Source: Lachnospiraceae bacterium UBA1759
Lineage (GTDB): Bacteria > Bacillota > Clostridia > Lachnospirales > Lachnospiraceae
Direction: 5' to 3'
Length of the DNA: 64,000 nt
Assembly: GCA_002315555.1 (NCBI GenBank)
Contig: DCHF01000029.1
Coordinates: 84,262-148,261, forward strand
The notes under the pieces are model-generated. The model made no database searches. It saw nothing but the letters and a program-made list of their open reading frames with translations, and was not told the DNA's origin. Positions 42,366-51,613 of the stretch are shown piece by piece (the first letter of the stretch is position 1; each line of letters opens with the position of its first letter). The position numbers and the translations under genes were made by a program.

Positions 42366-43100
42366 TCACAGCGGATTTTTGCTCGGTTTTCCGGCCTTTC
42401 TCGGATACTTGGAAGGCGTTTCCGCTACTTTTTTTACAAATACCAGGCTTCGTAAACCACCGTTCTCCGGAAGTTCAAACTTCTCCACACAAACCACGTT
42501 TCCACCCAGGGTTTTCAACGCATTCGCAGCGTTTTTCAACTCTTCGTCGACATCGCCGGATTTGTAGGAAATAAAGCAACCACCGACCTTGACGTAGGGG
42601 AGCGTGTACTCCAGAAGGACCGAAAGGTTCGCAACAGCGCGAGACACCGCAATGTCATACGCTTCGCGGAGTTCGCTGCGGGCACCATCCTCGGCACGGG
42701 CATGGATCGTTTCCACTTTTTGAAGGTCTAATGCGGTGATCACGTCATTCAGGAATCCAATGCGCTTATCCAACGAATCCAGCAGCATCACATCAAGCTC
42801 CGGCATCAGGATCTTTAGCGGAAGACCGGGAAATCCGGCTCCGGTGCCGACATCGATCAGGGATGCTTCCACCTGAACACCCGCGATTTCGCGTGCTTTT
42901 TCCATAGCCGGGGCAAATAGCATACAGGAATCCGCAAAATGCTTTACAGCGACCTGGTCAAATTCGGTGATGGCCGTCAGATTCATGACCTTGTTCGTCT
43001 CCACCAGCATTTCCGCATAGCGCACAAATTCGCGGCATTTTTCATCCGTGAGTTCGATACCCACCTTTGAAAACACCTCTTTTAAATACTCATTCCGCAT
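42366..43100 (-). CDS. rsmG: 16S rRNA (guanine527-N7)-methyltransferase RsmG
   Basis: The protein is 244 residues from the second of two adjacent ATG codons; the stop of mnmG overlaps it by 11 bases. VDVGTGAGFPGLPLKIL is the SAM-binding motif and SRAVANLSVLLEYTLPY the usual RsmG block. It methylates G527 in the 16S rRNA; loss gives low-level streptomycin resistance in other bacteria. Longer in-frame starts exist but overlap mnmG more. Unlike in many Firmicutes, it is not followed closely by parA. Confidence 0.95.
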   Translation of the reverse strand: MRNEYLKEVFSKVGIELTDEKCREFVRYAEMLVETNKVMNLTAITEFDQVAVKHFADSCMLFAPAMEKAREIAGVQVEASLIDVGTGAGFPGLPLKILMPELDVMLLDSLDKRIGFLNDVITALDLQKVETIHARAEDGARSELREAYDIAVSRAVANLSVLLEYTLPYVKVGGCFISYKSGDVDEELKNAANALKTLGGNVVCVEKFELPENGGLRSLVFVKKVAETPSKYPRKAGKPSKNPL

Positions 43101-44985
43101 CATTCTTATCTGCCTTTTCTTTCTGCATCCACACGAGGAGCACGGAAACATCGGCCGGGGAAACACCGGCAATTCGCGATGCCTGTCCGATGGACGTCGG
43201 ACGGATCTTTTTCAGTTTCTGACGCGCTTCCAGACGTAAGGACGGAACCAGATCATAATCAAAATCCTCAGGAATTCTGCGCTTCTCCATCTTTTTGAAC
43301 TGCTCGACCTGGCGCATTTGACGGTCGATGTAGCCCGTGTACTTGATCTGAATATTGACCTGCTCACCAACCCTCTCAGACAATCCTTCCGGACGAGCCG
43401 GATCGATGGGCGCGATGAGCTCATAGGAAAGTTCCGGCCGGCGGATGAGCTCCGCAAGCGTCGCACCGGACTTCAGTTCCGTCGACTCATACTTGCGAAG
43501 AAGCTCCTGTACTTCCTCTGTCTGTCCCACAAAAGTGGACTCCATGCGGGCCTTTTCACTCTTCACATTTTCCATATATGCCAAATACCGGCTGTAACGT
43601 TCATCGGAAATCAGACCCACATCATGACCGATCTTTGTCAGACGCTGATCCGCATTGTCCTGACGAAGATGCAGACGATACTCCGCTCTTGCCGTCATCA
43701 TACGGTAAGGCTCAAAGTTTTCCTTGGTAACAAGGTCATCAATCAGGACGCCGATGTACGCCTCCGAACGATCCAGCACGATTTCTTCCTTGTCCTGCAC
43801 ATGCTTTGCGGCATTGATACCGGCAATCAGTCCCTGCGCCGCAGCCTCTTCATAACCGGAACTGCCATTAAACTGACCCGCTGCATAAAGACCGCTGATT
43901 TTCTTAAATTCCAGCGTGGATTTTAACTGCTGTGCATCGATGCAATCATACTCAATTGCATATGCATTTCGCACGATTTTTGAATTTTCAAGTCCCGGAA
44001 CCGAATGATACATCGCATCCTGAACGTCCTCCGGAAGAGAAGAGGACATACCATCGATGTACATCTCCTCCGTATAAAGTCCCTCCGGCTCCACAAATAC
44101 CTGATGGCGGTCCTTGTCCGCAAAACGGACAACTTTATCCTCAATGGACGGGCAATAGCGCGGTCCCGTACCCTTAATATTGCCGGAATAGAGCGGTGAA
44201 CGGTCCAGGTTCTCGCGAATGATCCGATGTGTTTCTTCATTCGTGTATGTCAGCCAACAAGAGACCTGCTCCTTCTGAATAGTAGCCGGGTCGGTCTCAA
44301 AGGAGAACGGAACGATTTTTCGGTCGCCCTTCTGTTCCTGCATTTTCGAATAGTCGATCGTCGTTCCGTCAATACGTGCCGGTGTACCGGTCTTATACCG
44401 CCGAAGTTCGATTCCGCATGCGAGGAGGGACTCCGAAAGATAATTTGCGGCCTTCAGCCCGTTCGGGCCGGTATATTCACTGACATCACCGTAGATACAG
44501 CGTGATTTTAAGTAAACGCCGGTCGTCAGAATGACCGCGCCGGCCAGATAACGTGCGCCTGAAACCGTGGTAACTCCTCTGATAATACCGTCTTCCACGA
44601 TCAGAGAAGAGACTTCCGCCTGCTTGATCGTCAGGTGGTCCGTGTGCTCCATCGTCTTCCGCATTTCTCTGGAATACCACTGCTTATCCGCCTGCGCACG
44701 CAGCGAATGAACAGCCGGACCCTTTGAAGAGTTCAGCATTTTGGACTGAATAAAGGTTTTGTCAATGTTTTTGCCCATTTCACCGCCCAGAGCGTCAATT
44801 TCACGTACCAGATGGCCCTTTGAGCTTCCGCCAATGTTCGGATTACACGGCATCATCGCGATCGAATCGGCGCTGACGGTGAACACAACGGTCTCGCACC
44901 CCAGTCTCGCACACGCAAGCGCGGCTTCACAGCCCGCATGTCCCGCACCGACTACCACGATGTCATATTTTTCTTCAATCTGCAT
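43090..44985 (-). CDS. mnmG: tRNA uridine-5-carboxymethylaminomethyl enzyme MnmG
   Basis: The 631 residues match MnmG. The FAD-binding motif is VVGAGHAGCEAALACARLG near residue 12; PCNPNIGGSSKGHL and IDALGGEMGKNIDKT are hallmark blocks; the C-terminal helical region binds MnmE. With MnmE it makes cmnm5U34 in tRNAs. It starts 39 bases after mnmE ends and overlaps rsmG at its end, the conserved operon order. Confidence 0.97.
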   Translation of the reverse strand: MQIEEKYDIVVVGAGHAGCEAALACARLGCETVVFTVSADSIAMMPCNPNIGGSSKGHLVREIDALGGEMGKNIDKTFIQSKMLNSSKGPAVHSLRAQADKQWYSREMRKTMEHTDHLTIKQAEVSSLIVEDGIIRGVTTVSGARYLAGAVILTTGVYLKSRCIYGDVSEYTGPNGLKAANYLSESLLACGIELRRYKTGTPARIDGTTIDYSKMQEQKGDRKIVPFSFETDPATIQKEQVSCWLTYTNEETHRIIRENLDRSPLYSGNIKGTGPRYCPSIEDKVVRFADKDRHQVFVEPEGLYTEEMYIDGMSSSLPEDVQDAMYHSVPGLENSKIVRNAYAIEYDCIDAQQLKSTLEFKKISGLYAAGQFNGSSGYEEAAAQGLIAGINAAKHVQDKEEIVLDRSEAYIGVLIDDLVTKENFEPYRMMTARAEYRLHLRQDNADQRLTKIGHDVGLISDERYSRYLAYMENVKSEKARMESTFVGQTEEVQELLRKYESTELKSGATLAELIRRPELSYELIAPIDPARPEGLSERVGEQVNIQIKYTGYIDRQMRQVEQFKKMEKRRIPEDFDYDLVPSLRLEARQKLKKIRPTSIGQASRIAGVSPADVSVLLVWMQKEKADKNDAE

Positions 44986-45024
44986 TCGATCTACCTCCGA
45001 ATATCTTCGGCTTATATCTGCAGG

Positions 45025-46449
45025 TTATTTACCCATACAGAATTTTTCAAACACACGGCTCACAACATCATCGCCCACTTCTTCGCCGATGATTTTTCCG
45101 AGCGCCGTATATGCATTCATCAGATCCACGACCAGGAATTCCTCCGACATTCCGTCCTCAATTCCCGAAATCACCATGGAAAGTGCATCCTCCGTTTCAA
45201 ATAGCAGCGCTTTCTGACGTGCATTCGTGATCACTACCTGATCATTATAAGTAAGCTCTTCCGCATTGTAAAGAGACGTTATGGCATCTTCCAGAGCCGG
45301 AAGTCCTTCCTTTGTTTCCGCGGAAAACGTGATCATCGGGCTGTTTTCATACACTTTTTTATCTAAACCGAGCGTCTTTTTGACTTTTTCCACATCAGCG
45401 CCGCCACCGGCAAGGTCACTCTTATTTAATACATAAAGGATCTGCGCCTTTTCCGGAATACTTTCGATGACCTTACGGTCTTCCTCATCTACATCGGTCG
45501 TACTGTCGATCACATACAGCACAAGATCCGCCTGTGAAAGAGCATCCATGGCTCTGTCCACACCGATTTTCTCGACCGTATCCTCCGTATCGCGGATGCC
45601 CGCCGTATCCATCAGAATCAAACTTATATTTTTCAGCAATACCGGTACTTCCAGCACATCACGCGTGGTACCGGCAACATCGGTCACGATGGCCTTTTCA
45701 TACCCCGCAAGAATATTTAAAAGTGAGGATTTACCGGCATTCGGCTTTCCGGCAATAACCGTTTTCACACCTTCCGCCATCACGCTTCCGTAATCTGCAC
45801 GACGGATCATTTCCTGAATTTCCGCCTTGACCGGCAGCAGTTTTTCTTCCAGTTCCTCACCGAATCCGTCCAGATCATAATGCTCCGGATCATCGAGTGC
45901 CGCTTCGATAAAGGACATATCGTCTAAAATACTGTCTCTTAATTTGCGTACTTTTTCGGATACACTTCCCTTTAATTGAGAGAGTGAAGCCTTTAATGCA
46001 AATTCATTTTTGGCATCGATCACATCAATGACTGCTTCCGCCCGCGAAAGGTCCATTCTGCCGTTTAAAAAAGCTCGCTTGGTAAATTCACCGGGCTCCG
46101 CCGCCGATGCTCCCTTCCGAAGAAGCAGCTCCAACACCTTTTTTGCCACCAACATACCACCGTGGCAGTTGATTTCTATTGTATCCTCACCGGTGAAGGT
46201 ATGCGGCGCTTTCATCACGCTCACAAGTACTTCATCGATGTCATTTTCACCATCAAAAATATAGCCATAATGAATCGTATGGCTCTTCATTCTATGAAAA
46301 AGAGGCTTTTTTCCCGTATCTTCGGGACGCATGCTTTTTTTATGATAGACCTTATCCGCAATATCAAATGCTTCCGGTCCGCTCATTCGTACAATACTGA
46401 TTCCGGACGGCACCATGCCGGTAGAAATCGCTGCGATTGTTTTTTCCAT
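45025..46449 (-). CDS. mnmE: tRNA modification GTPase MnmE
   Basis: The 474 residues run from the ATG at 46449, preceded by GAGGG. The N-terminal tetrahydrofolate-binding domain has TIAAISTGMVPSGISIVR. The G domain has GKPNAGKSSLLN, DTAGIRDTED and NKSD motifs. The C-terminus ends CMGK, the catalytic cysteine motif of MnmE. It is the partner of MnmG encoded next. Confidence 0.97.
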   Translation of the reverse strand: MEKTIAAISTGMVPSGISIVRMSGPEAFDIADKVYHKKSMRPEDTGKKPLFHRMKSHTIHYGYIFDGENDIDEVLVSVMKAPHTFTGEDTIEINCHGGMLVAKKVLELLLRKGASAAEPGEFTKRAFLNGRMDLSRAEAVIDVIDAKNEFALKASLSQLKGSVSEKVRKLRDSILDDMSFIEAALDDPEHYDLDGFGEELEEKLLPVKAEIQEMIRRADYGSVMAEGVKTVIAGKPNAGKSSLLNILAGYEKAIVTDVAGTTRDVLEVPVLLKNISLILMDTAGIRDTEDTVEKIGVDRAMDALSQADLVLYVIDSTTDVDEEDRKVIESIPEKAQILYVLNKSDLAGGGADVEKVKKTLGLDKKVYENSPMITFSAETKEGLPALEDAITSLYNAEELTYNDQVVITNARQKALLFETEDALSMVISGIEDGMSEEFLVVDLMNAYTALGKIIGEEVGDDVVSRVFEKFCMGK

Positions 46450-46469
46450 ATGACCCTCTTTTAACAAAA

Positions 46470-46493
46470 GAGACCCGCGTCACCGCGGGTCTC
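46470..46493 (-). terminator. Terminator or attenuator between jag and mnmE
   Basis: A perfect 10-bp stem GAGACCCGCG/CGCGGGTCTC with a 4-base loop is followed on the minus strand by TTTTGTT. It separates the yidC-jag part from the mnmE-mnmG-rsmG part of the origin operon. Confidence 0.85.
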
Positions 46494-46503
46494 CTGCATC
46501 AAC

Positions 46504-47292
46504 TTATCTTTCCTCGCCGTTCTTGTTTCTCTTATAGAAAACAACAACATGACGATACGGCTCTTCGCCTTCAGACTTTGTCATGACAAAATTATCAGAC
46601 TGCAGTGCAGAATGGATGATCCGTCTTTCATACGGATTCATCGGCTCTAAAGAAACGCTTCTCTTCGTTCTTCTTACCTTATAAGCGATGTTCTTTGCAA
46701 GTGCTTCCAGGGTTTCCTTTCTGCGCTCGCGGTAGTTTTCGGTATCCAGCTTAACACGGATATAGTGTTCGCCGGAACGGTTTACTACCAGGCTGGTCAG
46801 GTACTGAAGAGAATCTAACGTCTGACCGCGCTTGCCGATCAGAACACCCATCTCATCACCGGACAGATTCATTTCAAGTGCATTGTCCTCTGCGTTGTAC
46901 TTGTAATCGATGTTTACCTTCATATCCATCTTTTCAAATACATCGATCAGGAACTTCTTGCCTTCTTCAAAATGCTCCGCGTCGTTCTCAGTGGTCTTTA
47001 CTTTTTCTTCAGTCTTAACGGTTTCAGCTGCCTTCTTCGGTTCTTCAGCCTTCTTAGCTTCCGGCTTCTTTACCTCTTCCTTAACAGCTTCAATTTTTTC
47101 TGCAACCTCATCTTCTTCAGACTTGATCCATGCTTCAATGATGGTCTGGCGTGAGCCGAGTCCTAAAAATCCCTTTGAACCCTTATCAATGACCTCATAG
47201 CTTAAACGGTCACTGGTAATACCCAGACTCATGGTTGCTGCAGTAATGGCATCTTCAAGAGAATTTGCCACAAATGTTTTCTTCTCTGCCAT
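46504..47292 (-). CDS. jag: SpoIIIJ-associated RNA-binding protein Jag/KhpB
   Basis: The 262 residues hold a Jag-N domain (about 1-55, SLEDAITAATMSLGI and GFLGLGSRQT), a Lys/Glu/Ala-rich linker (~60-110), a KH-like region with DEMGVLIGKRGQTLDSLQYL and a final R3H domain with NPYERRIIHSAL. It binds RNA and, in other Firmicutes, acts with KhpA in cell-wall control. It is next to yidC in the usual order, with two bases between the genes. Confidence 0.95.
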   Translation of the reverse strand: MAEKKTFVANSLEDAITAATMSLGITSDRLSYEVIDKGSKGFLGLGSRQTIIEAWIKSEEDEVAEKIEAVKEEVKKPEAKKAEEPKKAAETVKTEEKVKTTENDAEHFEEGKKFLIDVFEKMDMKVNIDYKYNAEDNALEMNLSGDEMGVLIGKRGQTLDSLQYLTSLVVNRSGEHYIRVKLDTENYRERRKETLEALAKNIAYKVRRTKRSVSLEPMNPYERRIIHSALQSDNFVMTKSEGEEPYRHVVVFYKRNKNGEER

Positions 47293-47294
47293 TT

Positions 47295-48584
47295 TTACTC
47301 CTTTGACTTACCGGACTTTAAATCCTTCTGACGTTCTTCGTACTGAAGGACCATGCCGGCCTTTTCAGCCAGACTTCCCTTTTTCGCCGTTGAAGTGCTT
47401 GCATAATATTCCGTAGAAGCCTTCGCCTTTTCAGCCAGATTAGCCTCGATGGCCTTTTCCTTCTGGACTTCTTCTTCGATGTTATGCACTTCGCTCGTAA
47501 TGTTGGTGACCTTCTTCTCCGGAAGACCCTTCTTTACGCGCTTTGCGTTCATCTTTTCGACATTCTTCTTAACCATTTCATCAAGGTCTACCTTATCCAT
47601 ATACTTATTTACGATAAGCTGGATAATGACCTGGATACCGGAAGAAGCGACCCAGTAAACACCGAGACCTGCATTGAACATAAAACAGAATACAACGGAC
47701 ATGATGGGGAACATAACGTTCATGGACTTCATCATATCCTGCTGGTCATTCTTCTGAGCAGGCTTGCTGCCGGTCTTATTGCCCATTTCCATCAGCTTTG
47801 TGCTGAGCCACTGCAGACCACCCGCAAGGATCGGAATGAATACTGCCGGCCATAACTGCTGCATGGGAGTCATGGTAAGGTCGATTCCAAGGAAATAGTT
47901 TGCTTTATCAATGCTTCCTGCTGCCGCTTGGTATGCTGCGGTAAGATCGGCATTGTTAAAGATATTTAAGAATGTCTGCCATTCTTCTTTTGTAAAGTTG
48001 TACATCATGTCAATGATGTAGTTCAGGTGATCCGGGTTGGAAGAGAGAATTAATTCCGCCTTCTTAACACCGTTGGTGGTCACCATGGAAAGAAGTTCTT
48101 CGTTGGTATCGTAACCGCTGATATTGTTCAGCGCGTTTGCAATCGGTAAATAATATCCCTTCAGCTCGGTAATGTAACCCGGTAATTTATAAATAACCTG
48201 ATACAGAGCGAAGAGTACCGGCATCTGGATCAGCGTCTGTAAGCAGCCGCCGGTAGCAGATGTACCATACTTTGCATAAACTTCCTTTGTTTCTTCCTGC
48301 TGAGCCATCATGGACGCATTGTCCGTCTTGCCCTTGTACTTAGCCTGGATTCTCTGAAGTTCCGGCTGCATAACCGCCTGAAGCTTAGAGAATTTCTGCT
48401 GTCTGATGGACAGCGGAATCATCAGTGCTTTAATTACAAGAGTAAAGAGAATGATGGCAAGACCGATGCTCGGAAGGCCGATGGCACTGATTCCCATGAA
48501 AATCCAGTTCATCAGATAGCCAAGTACCTTTGCAATCGGTCCGATCAGGAACCAGTTGCTTTGAGTTGCTGTAATGAAGCTCAA
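47295..48584 (-). CDS. yidC: Membrane protein insertase YidC/SpoIIIJ
   Basis: The 429 residues show five membrane spans and the conserved hydrophilic groove; Arg61 in IPLSIRQQKFSK should be the functional arginine of YidC. The hairpin loop with AKYGTSATGGCLQTLIQMP and the late span block VFPIMSVVFCFMFNAGLGVYW are characteristic. The extracellular loop after TM2 is long (about 90 residues). The last ~110 residues are charged and probably contact the ribosome. No lipobox is visible, unlike many Bacillus YidC proteins. Confidence 0.95.
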   Translation of the reverse strand: MSFITATQSNWFLIGPIAKVLGYLMNWIFMGISAIGLPSIGLAIILFTLVIKALMIPLSIRQQKFSKLQAVMQPELQRIQAKYKGKTDNASMMAQQEETKEVYAKYGTSATGGCLQTLIQMPVLFALYQVIYKLPGYITELKGYYLPIANALNNISGYDTNEELLSMVTTNGVKKAELILSSNPDHLNYIIDMMYNFTKEEWQTFLNIFNNADLTAAYQAAAGSIDKANYFLGIDLTMTPMQQLWPAVFIPILAGGLQWLSTKLMEMGNKTGSKPAQKNDQQDMMKSMNVMFPIMSVVFCFMFNAGLGVYWVASSGIQVIIQLIVNKYMDKVDLDEMVKKNVEKMNAKRVKKGLPEKKVTNITSEVHNIEEEVQKEKAIEANLAEKAKASTEYYASTSTAKKGSLAEKAGMVLQYEERQKDLKSGKSKE

Positions 48585-48600
48585 TTTACTTCCTCCTTAA

Positions 48601-48825
48601 TTACGGAACAGGGTCATAACCTCCGTTTCTGTTAAAGGGATTGCATCTTAAAATACGTTTTACCGTAAGCCAGCTTCCCTTAATAACACCATACTTTTCC
48701 AACGCCTCAATGGCGTACTGTGAGCATGTCGGGGTAAAAATACAGTGAGTATAACGCTTCATCGGTGATAAATACCTTTGATAAAAGCGGATCATCGCAA
48801 TGAACACTTTTTTCATAATACCCAC
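48601..48825 (-). CDS. yidD: Membrane protein insertion efficiency factor YidD
   Basis: The 74 residues match YidD: IRFYQRYLSPMKRYTHCIFTP and TCSQYAIEALEKYGVIKGS with CNPFNRNGGYDPVP are its signature parts. It helps YidC-dependent insertion at the inner membrane. It lies between rnpA (one base before) and yidC, the conserved order. Confidence 0.96.
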   Translation of the reverse strand: MGIMKKVFIAMIRFYQRYLSPMKRYTHCIFTPTCSQYAIEALEKYGVIKGSWLTVKRILRCNPFNRNGGYDPVP

Positions 48826-48826
48826 T

Positions 48827-49162
48827 TCAGTTCTTCATTTCATAGATAGAAAGCCGTTTGCACAGTTTCAGAAACGACTGTTCTATAACAGTAAATCCTT
48901 GTCCCTTTGCCGATTCTCTGGCAATGATTACGATGTCTTTGTCACTGCTGATATTTTCCTTGTTGAGTCGGTACGCTTCTCTTACAAGTCTGACAAAACG
49001 GTGTCTCACTACGGAATTACCCACCTTTTTGCTGCAGACGATACCTACTTTGCCCGTACCGGGAGCTTTGTAGACGATTAAATTGGCATCGGCAGCAGAG
49101 TCATGCTTTTTATAAACACGACCAAATTCCGCTGTCGTGCGAAGAGAATCAATATTTTTCAT
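48827..49162 (-). CDS. rnpA: Ribonuclease P protein component
   Basis: The 111 residues are basic and contain the RNR-like motif VVRHRFVRLVREAYRLN, which binds the RNase P RNA. The N-terminus (SLRTTAEFGRVYKKHDS) is the usual start for RnpA. RNase P matures the 5' ends of tRNAs. It is 172 bases after rpmH, with a hairpin between. Confidence 0.96.
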   Translation of the reverse strand: MKNIDSLRTTAEFGRVYKKHDSAADANLIVYKAPGTGKVGIVCSKKVGNSVVRHRFVRLVREAYRLNKENISSDKDIVIIARESAKGQGFTVIEQSFLKLCKRLSIYEMKN

Positions 49163-49252
49163 TGTTTTTCCTCCCGAAAACGGCTTATGTCGCTGTCATA
49201 CCGGAAAATCTTATAAAACATATATATCTATAAGGTCTTCTAAAATCTGTAA

Positions 49253-49271
49253 AAGCCCGCGGAGCGGGCTT
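49253..49271 (-). terminator. Hairpin between rpmH and rnpA
   Basis: AAGCCCGC-GGA-GCGGGCTT with flanking A/T runs can act in both directions. It may attenuate transcription of rnpA relative to rpmH. Confidence 0.65.
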
Positions 49272-49334
49272 TTACAGTGAACCGCAAAGCATTGATCGAT
49301 CAAAATGCAGTGCTTGGTAATTTACAAGAAAAAA

Positions 49335-49469
49335 TTAAGCGCTGAGTGCTTTTCTACCCTTTGCACGTCTTGCAGCGAGAACCTTACGGCCGCCTGCGGT
49401 CGCCATTCTTGCTCTGAAACCATGAACCTTAGCGTGGCTTCTCTTCTTGGGCTGGAATGTCATCTTCAT
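49335..49469 (-). CDS. rpmH: 50S ribosomal protein L34
   Basis: A 44-residue basic protein beginning MKMTFQPKKRSHAKVHGFRA and ending RRAKGRKALSA is L34. The first of two nearby ATG codons is chosen because of the strong AGGAGGTG site six bases upstream. It is the first gene to the left of the origin in most Firmicutes. Confidence 0.97.
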   Translation of the reverse strand: MKMTFQPKKRSHAKVHGFRARMATAGGRKVLAARRAKGRKALSA

Positions 49470-49532
49470 ATATTAACACCTCCTATCAGTTTTAAATATT
49501 GATAAAATATCAGAATTTAAGACATCATGCCG

Positions 49533-49561
49533 ATTATAAAGAAAAATCAATATAAAGTCAA
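49533..49561 (-). promoter_or_regulatory. rpmH promoter
   Basis: On the minus strand TTGACT (49556-49561), a 17-base spacer and TATAAT (49533-49538) precede rpmH by about 63 bases. Confidence 0.85.
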
Positions 49562-49880
49562 GTTTTTTCTTATTATAAGAAGAGATAAAACCTCTATAAA
49601 CAAGTTATCAACATACTTATATACATTTTTAATAATTGTTTTAAATTTATCAACAAATAGTTAATATAAAGTTGAAAACTTGTTATTTATAAGTTGAATA
49701 AATTTCTACAAACAAGCATTTTCAAGGCTTCCGGAGTTTTTGACACGATCATGTGTTCTATACTTTTAAAGTGTATAACCATTTTAAAACTTCCATTAAA
49801 ATGTGGATTTAAAAGGTTTTTCAACACAACTCACAAAATAGTTATCAACATTATCAACATATTTTTCCACATCATTTTAC
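49562..49880. other. Replication origin, left part (rpmH-dnaA gap)
   Basis: This AT-rich interval between divergent rpmH and dnaA holds DnaA-box-like nonamers. TTATCAACA occurs at 49605-49613, 49647-49655, 49842-49850 and 49851-49859. TTTTCAACA and TTTTCCACA lie near 49819 and 49863-49871. The boxes cluster at the two ends of the gap. Together with the boxes after dnaA this suggests a bipartite origin as in B. subtilis. There is no protein gene in the gap. Confidence 0.85.
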
Positions 49881-49909
49881 TTTACAATGCACCCATTTTC
49901 ATATATAAT
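49881..49909 (+). promoter_or_regulatory. dnaA promoter
   Basis: TTTACA at 49881-49886, a 17-base spacer and TATAAT at 49904-49909 lie about 81 bases before the dnaA ATG. The DnaA-box cluster at 49842-49871 sits just upstream, consistent with autoregulation. Confidence 0.8.
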
Positions 49910-49990
49910 GATTATGGTTTATTATGCCCTATTATCGGCTTCTGATAAATCAATCCTTTCATTAAGAAAAGAGGAAAAAGAGGTTACACC

Positions 49991-51364
49991 ATGCTGGAGA
50001 AGTTAAAAAGCGCGTGGCAGCTGATCAAAAACAATGTTCGTGATGAGTTTGACATCACCAATGTTTCTTATAAGACCTGGATCGAGCCGCTGGAAATCTA
50101 TGACATGCAGGATGATACCCTGCGTGTTGTTTTCACGGGCGGAAACGACAGTTTTGCAATCAGCTATATCACTAAAAAGTATACCCTGCCTATGCAGGCC
50201 ATGATTGAAGAGACAACAGGAATTCAGTGCAATGTGGAATTTATCCAGGAGCCTGCTAAAACTCCGGATACAACTCTCTTTAAAAAGGCGCCGGTTCAGG
50301 TAAATAATCCTCTTTCCATCGCCATGCAGAATGCAAATCTCAACCCGAACTATACGTTTGATACATTTGTTGTGGGCGCAAATAATAAATTTGCTCATGC
50401 TGCATCACTTTCCGTTGCGGAATCTCCCGGACAGGAATATAACCCCCTCTTTATTTACGGTGGTCCCGGTCTCGGAAAAACACACCTGATGCATTCCATC
50501 GCAAACTTTATTCTCACAAACAATCCGAAGACCCGCATTCTTTATGTTACATCTGAGGTTTTTACGAATGAAGTCATCGATGCCATCCGTAATAAGAACG
50601 GTGTCACCATGAGCGAATTCAGAAATAAATACCGTAATATCGATGTACTTCTGATCGACGATATCCAATTCATAATCGGCAAGGAATCCACACAGGAGGA
50701 ATTCTTTAATACCTTCAATTTCCTTTACGAGAACAGAAAACAGATCGTTCTTTCTTCCGACCAGCCGCCCAAGAGCTTCGTTACTCTCGAAGAACGTCTG
50801 AGAAGCCGTTTCGAATGGGGTCTTTCCGTCGATATTTCCGCACCGGACTACGAGACCCGTATGGCCATTCTCCGCAAGAAGGAAGAGATGGAAGGATATA
50901 CCATCGATAACGAGATCCTTCAGTACATTGCAACCAACATCCGTACCAATATCCGTGAGCTGGAAGGTGCTCTTACAAAAATGTATGCTTATTCAAAGCT
51001 GCATCCGAATTCACCTCTCACTCTGGAGACCGCAAAGAATAACCTGAAGGATATCATCAGTCCCGAAAATGAAAAACGTCTTACTCCGGAACACATTCTG
51101 GAAGTAATTGCGGAACATTACGGTGTAAAGCCGGAAGATATCAAGTCTCAGAGAAGAACAAAGGAAGTTGTTCTTCCCAGACAGATTGCCATGTATCTTA
51201 TCCGTGTCTTAAATGATATTTCCCTGGACGATGTAGGTAAGATTCTCGGCAACCGCGATCACTCAACGGTCATTCACGGTTACGAAAAAATCATCAATGA
51301 AATGAATACAAACTCGGAACTTAAAAATTCCATTGATATCATCAAGAAAAAACTCTCTCAGTGA
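49991..51364 (+). CDS. dnaA: Chromosomal replication initiator DnaA
   Basis: The 457 residues show the four DnaA domains: I (about 1-90, SAWQLIKNNVRDEFDITNVS), a short II, the AAA+ III with Walker A GGPGLGKTH at 157-165 and Walker B LLIDDIQF near 220, and IV with DNRDHSTVIHGY-type box recognition (NRDHSTVIHGYEKI). It melts and opens the origin. The stop is TGA, which shows TGA is a normal stop here. AGAGG precedes the ATG. Confidence 0.98.
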   Translation: MLEKLKSAWQLIKNNVRDEFDITNVSYKTWIEPLEIYDMQDDTLRVVFTGGNDSFAISYITKKYTLPMQAMIEETTGIQCNVEFIQEPAKTPDTTLFKKAPVQVNNPLSIAMQNANLNPNYTFDTFVVGANNKFAHAASLSVAESPGQEYNPLFIYGGPGLGKTHLMHSIANFILTNNPKTRILYVTSEVFTNEVIDAIRNKNGVTMSEFRNKYRNIDVLLIDDIQFIIGKESTQEEFFNTFNFLYENRKQIVLSSDQPPKSFVTLEERLRSRFEWGLSVDISAPDYETRMAILRKKEEMEGYTIDNEILQYIATNIRTNIRELEGALTKMYAYSKLHPNSPLTLETAKNNLKDIISPENEKRLTPEHILEVIAEHYGVKPEDIKSQRRTKEVVLPRQIAMYLIRVLNDISLDDVGKILGNRDHSTVIHGYEKIINEMNTNSELKNSIDIIKKKLSQ

Positions 51365-51613
51365 ATAATTTTGTGAACACATTGTTGGATGGTTGTGAAT
51401 ATATGTGAATAAAATTGAAGATATGTATTTTTATTTTTCCCATATATTCACTCATTTTGTGAAAAACGTTCATAAAAATCATTCTGTTCCACATAGTTTT
51501 CATTGTTAAATAATCCTTTATTTATAAGGCCTCCGGCTGTTTTAAACATATAAACAGCCCCTATTACTATTACTACTAAAACCTATTATTTATTTATACC
51601 AAAAGGAGCAATC
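51365..51613. other. Replication origin, right part (dnaA-dnaN gap)
   Basis: This 249-base AT-rich gap has reverse-strand DnaA-like boxes TGTGAATAT (51394-51402) and TGTGAATAA (51404-51412), and TGTTCCACA at 51485-51493. Such clusters usually mark incC-like/DUE regions of bipartite origins. The ribosome site of dnaN (AAAGGAG) lies at its end. Confidence 0.7.
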
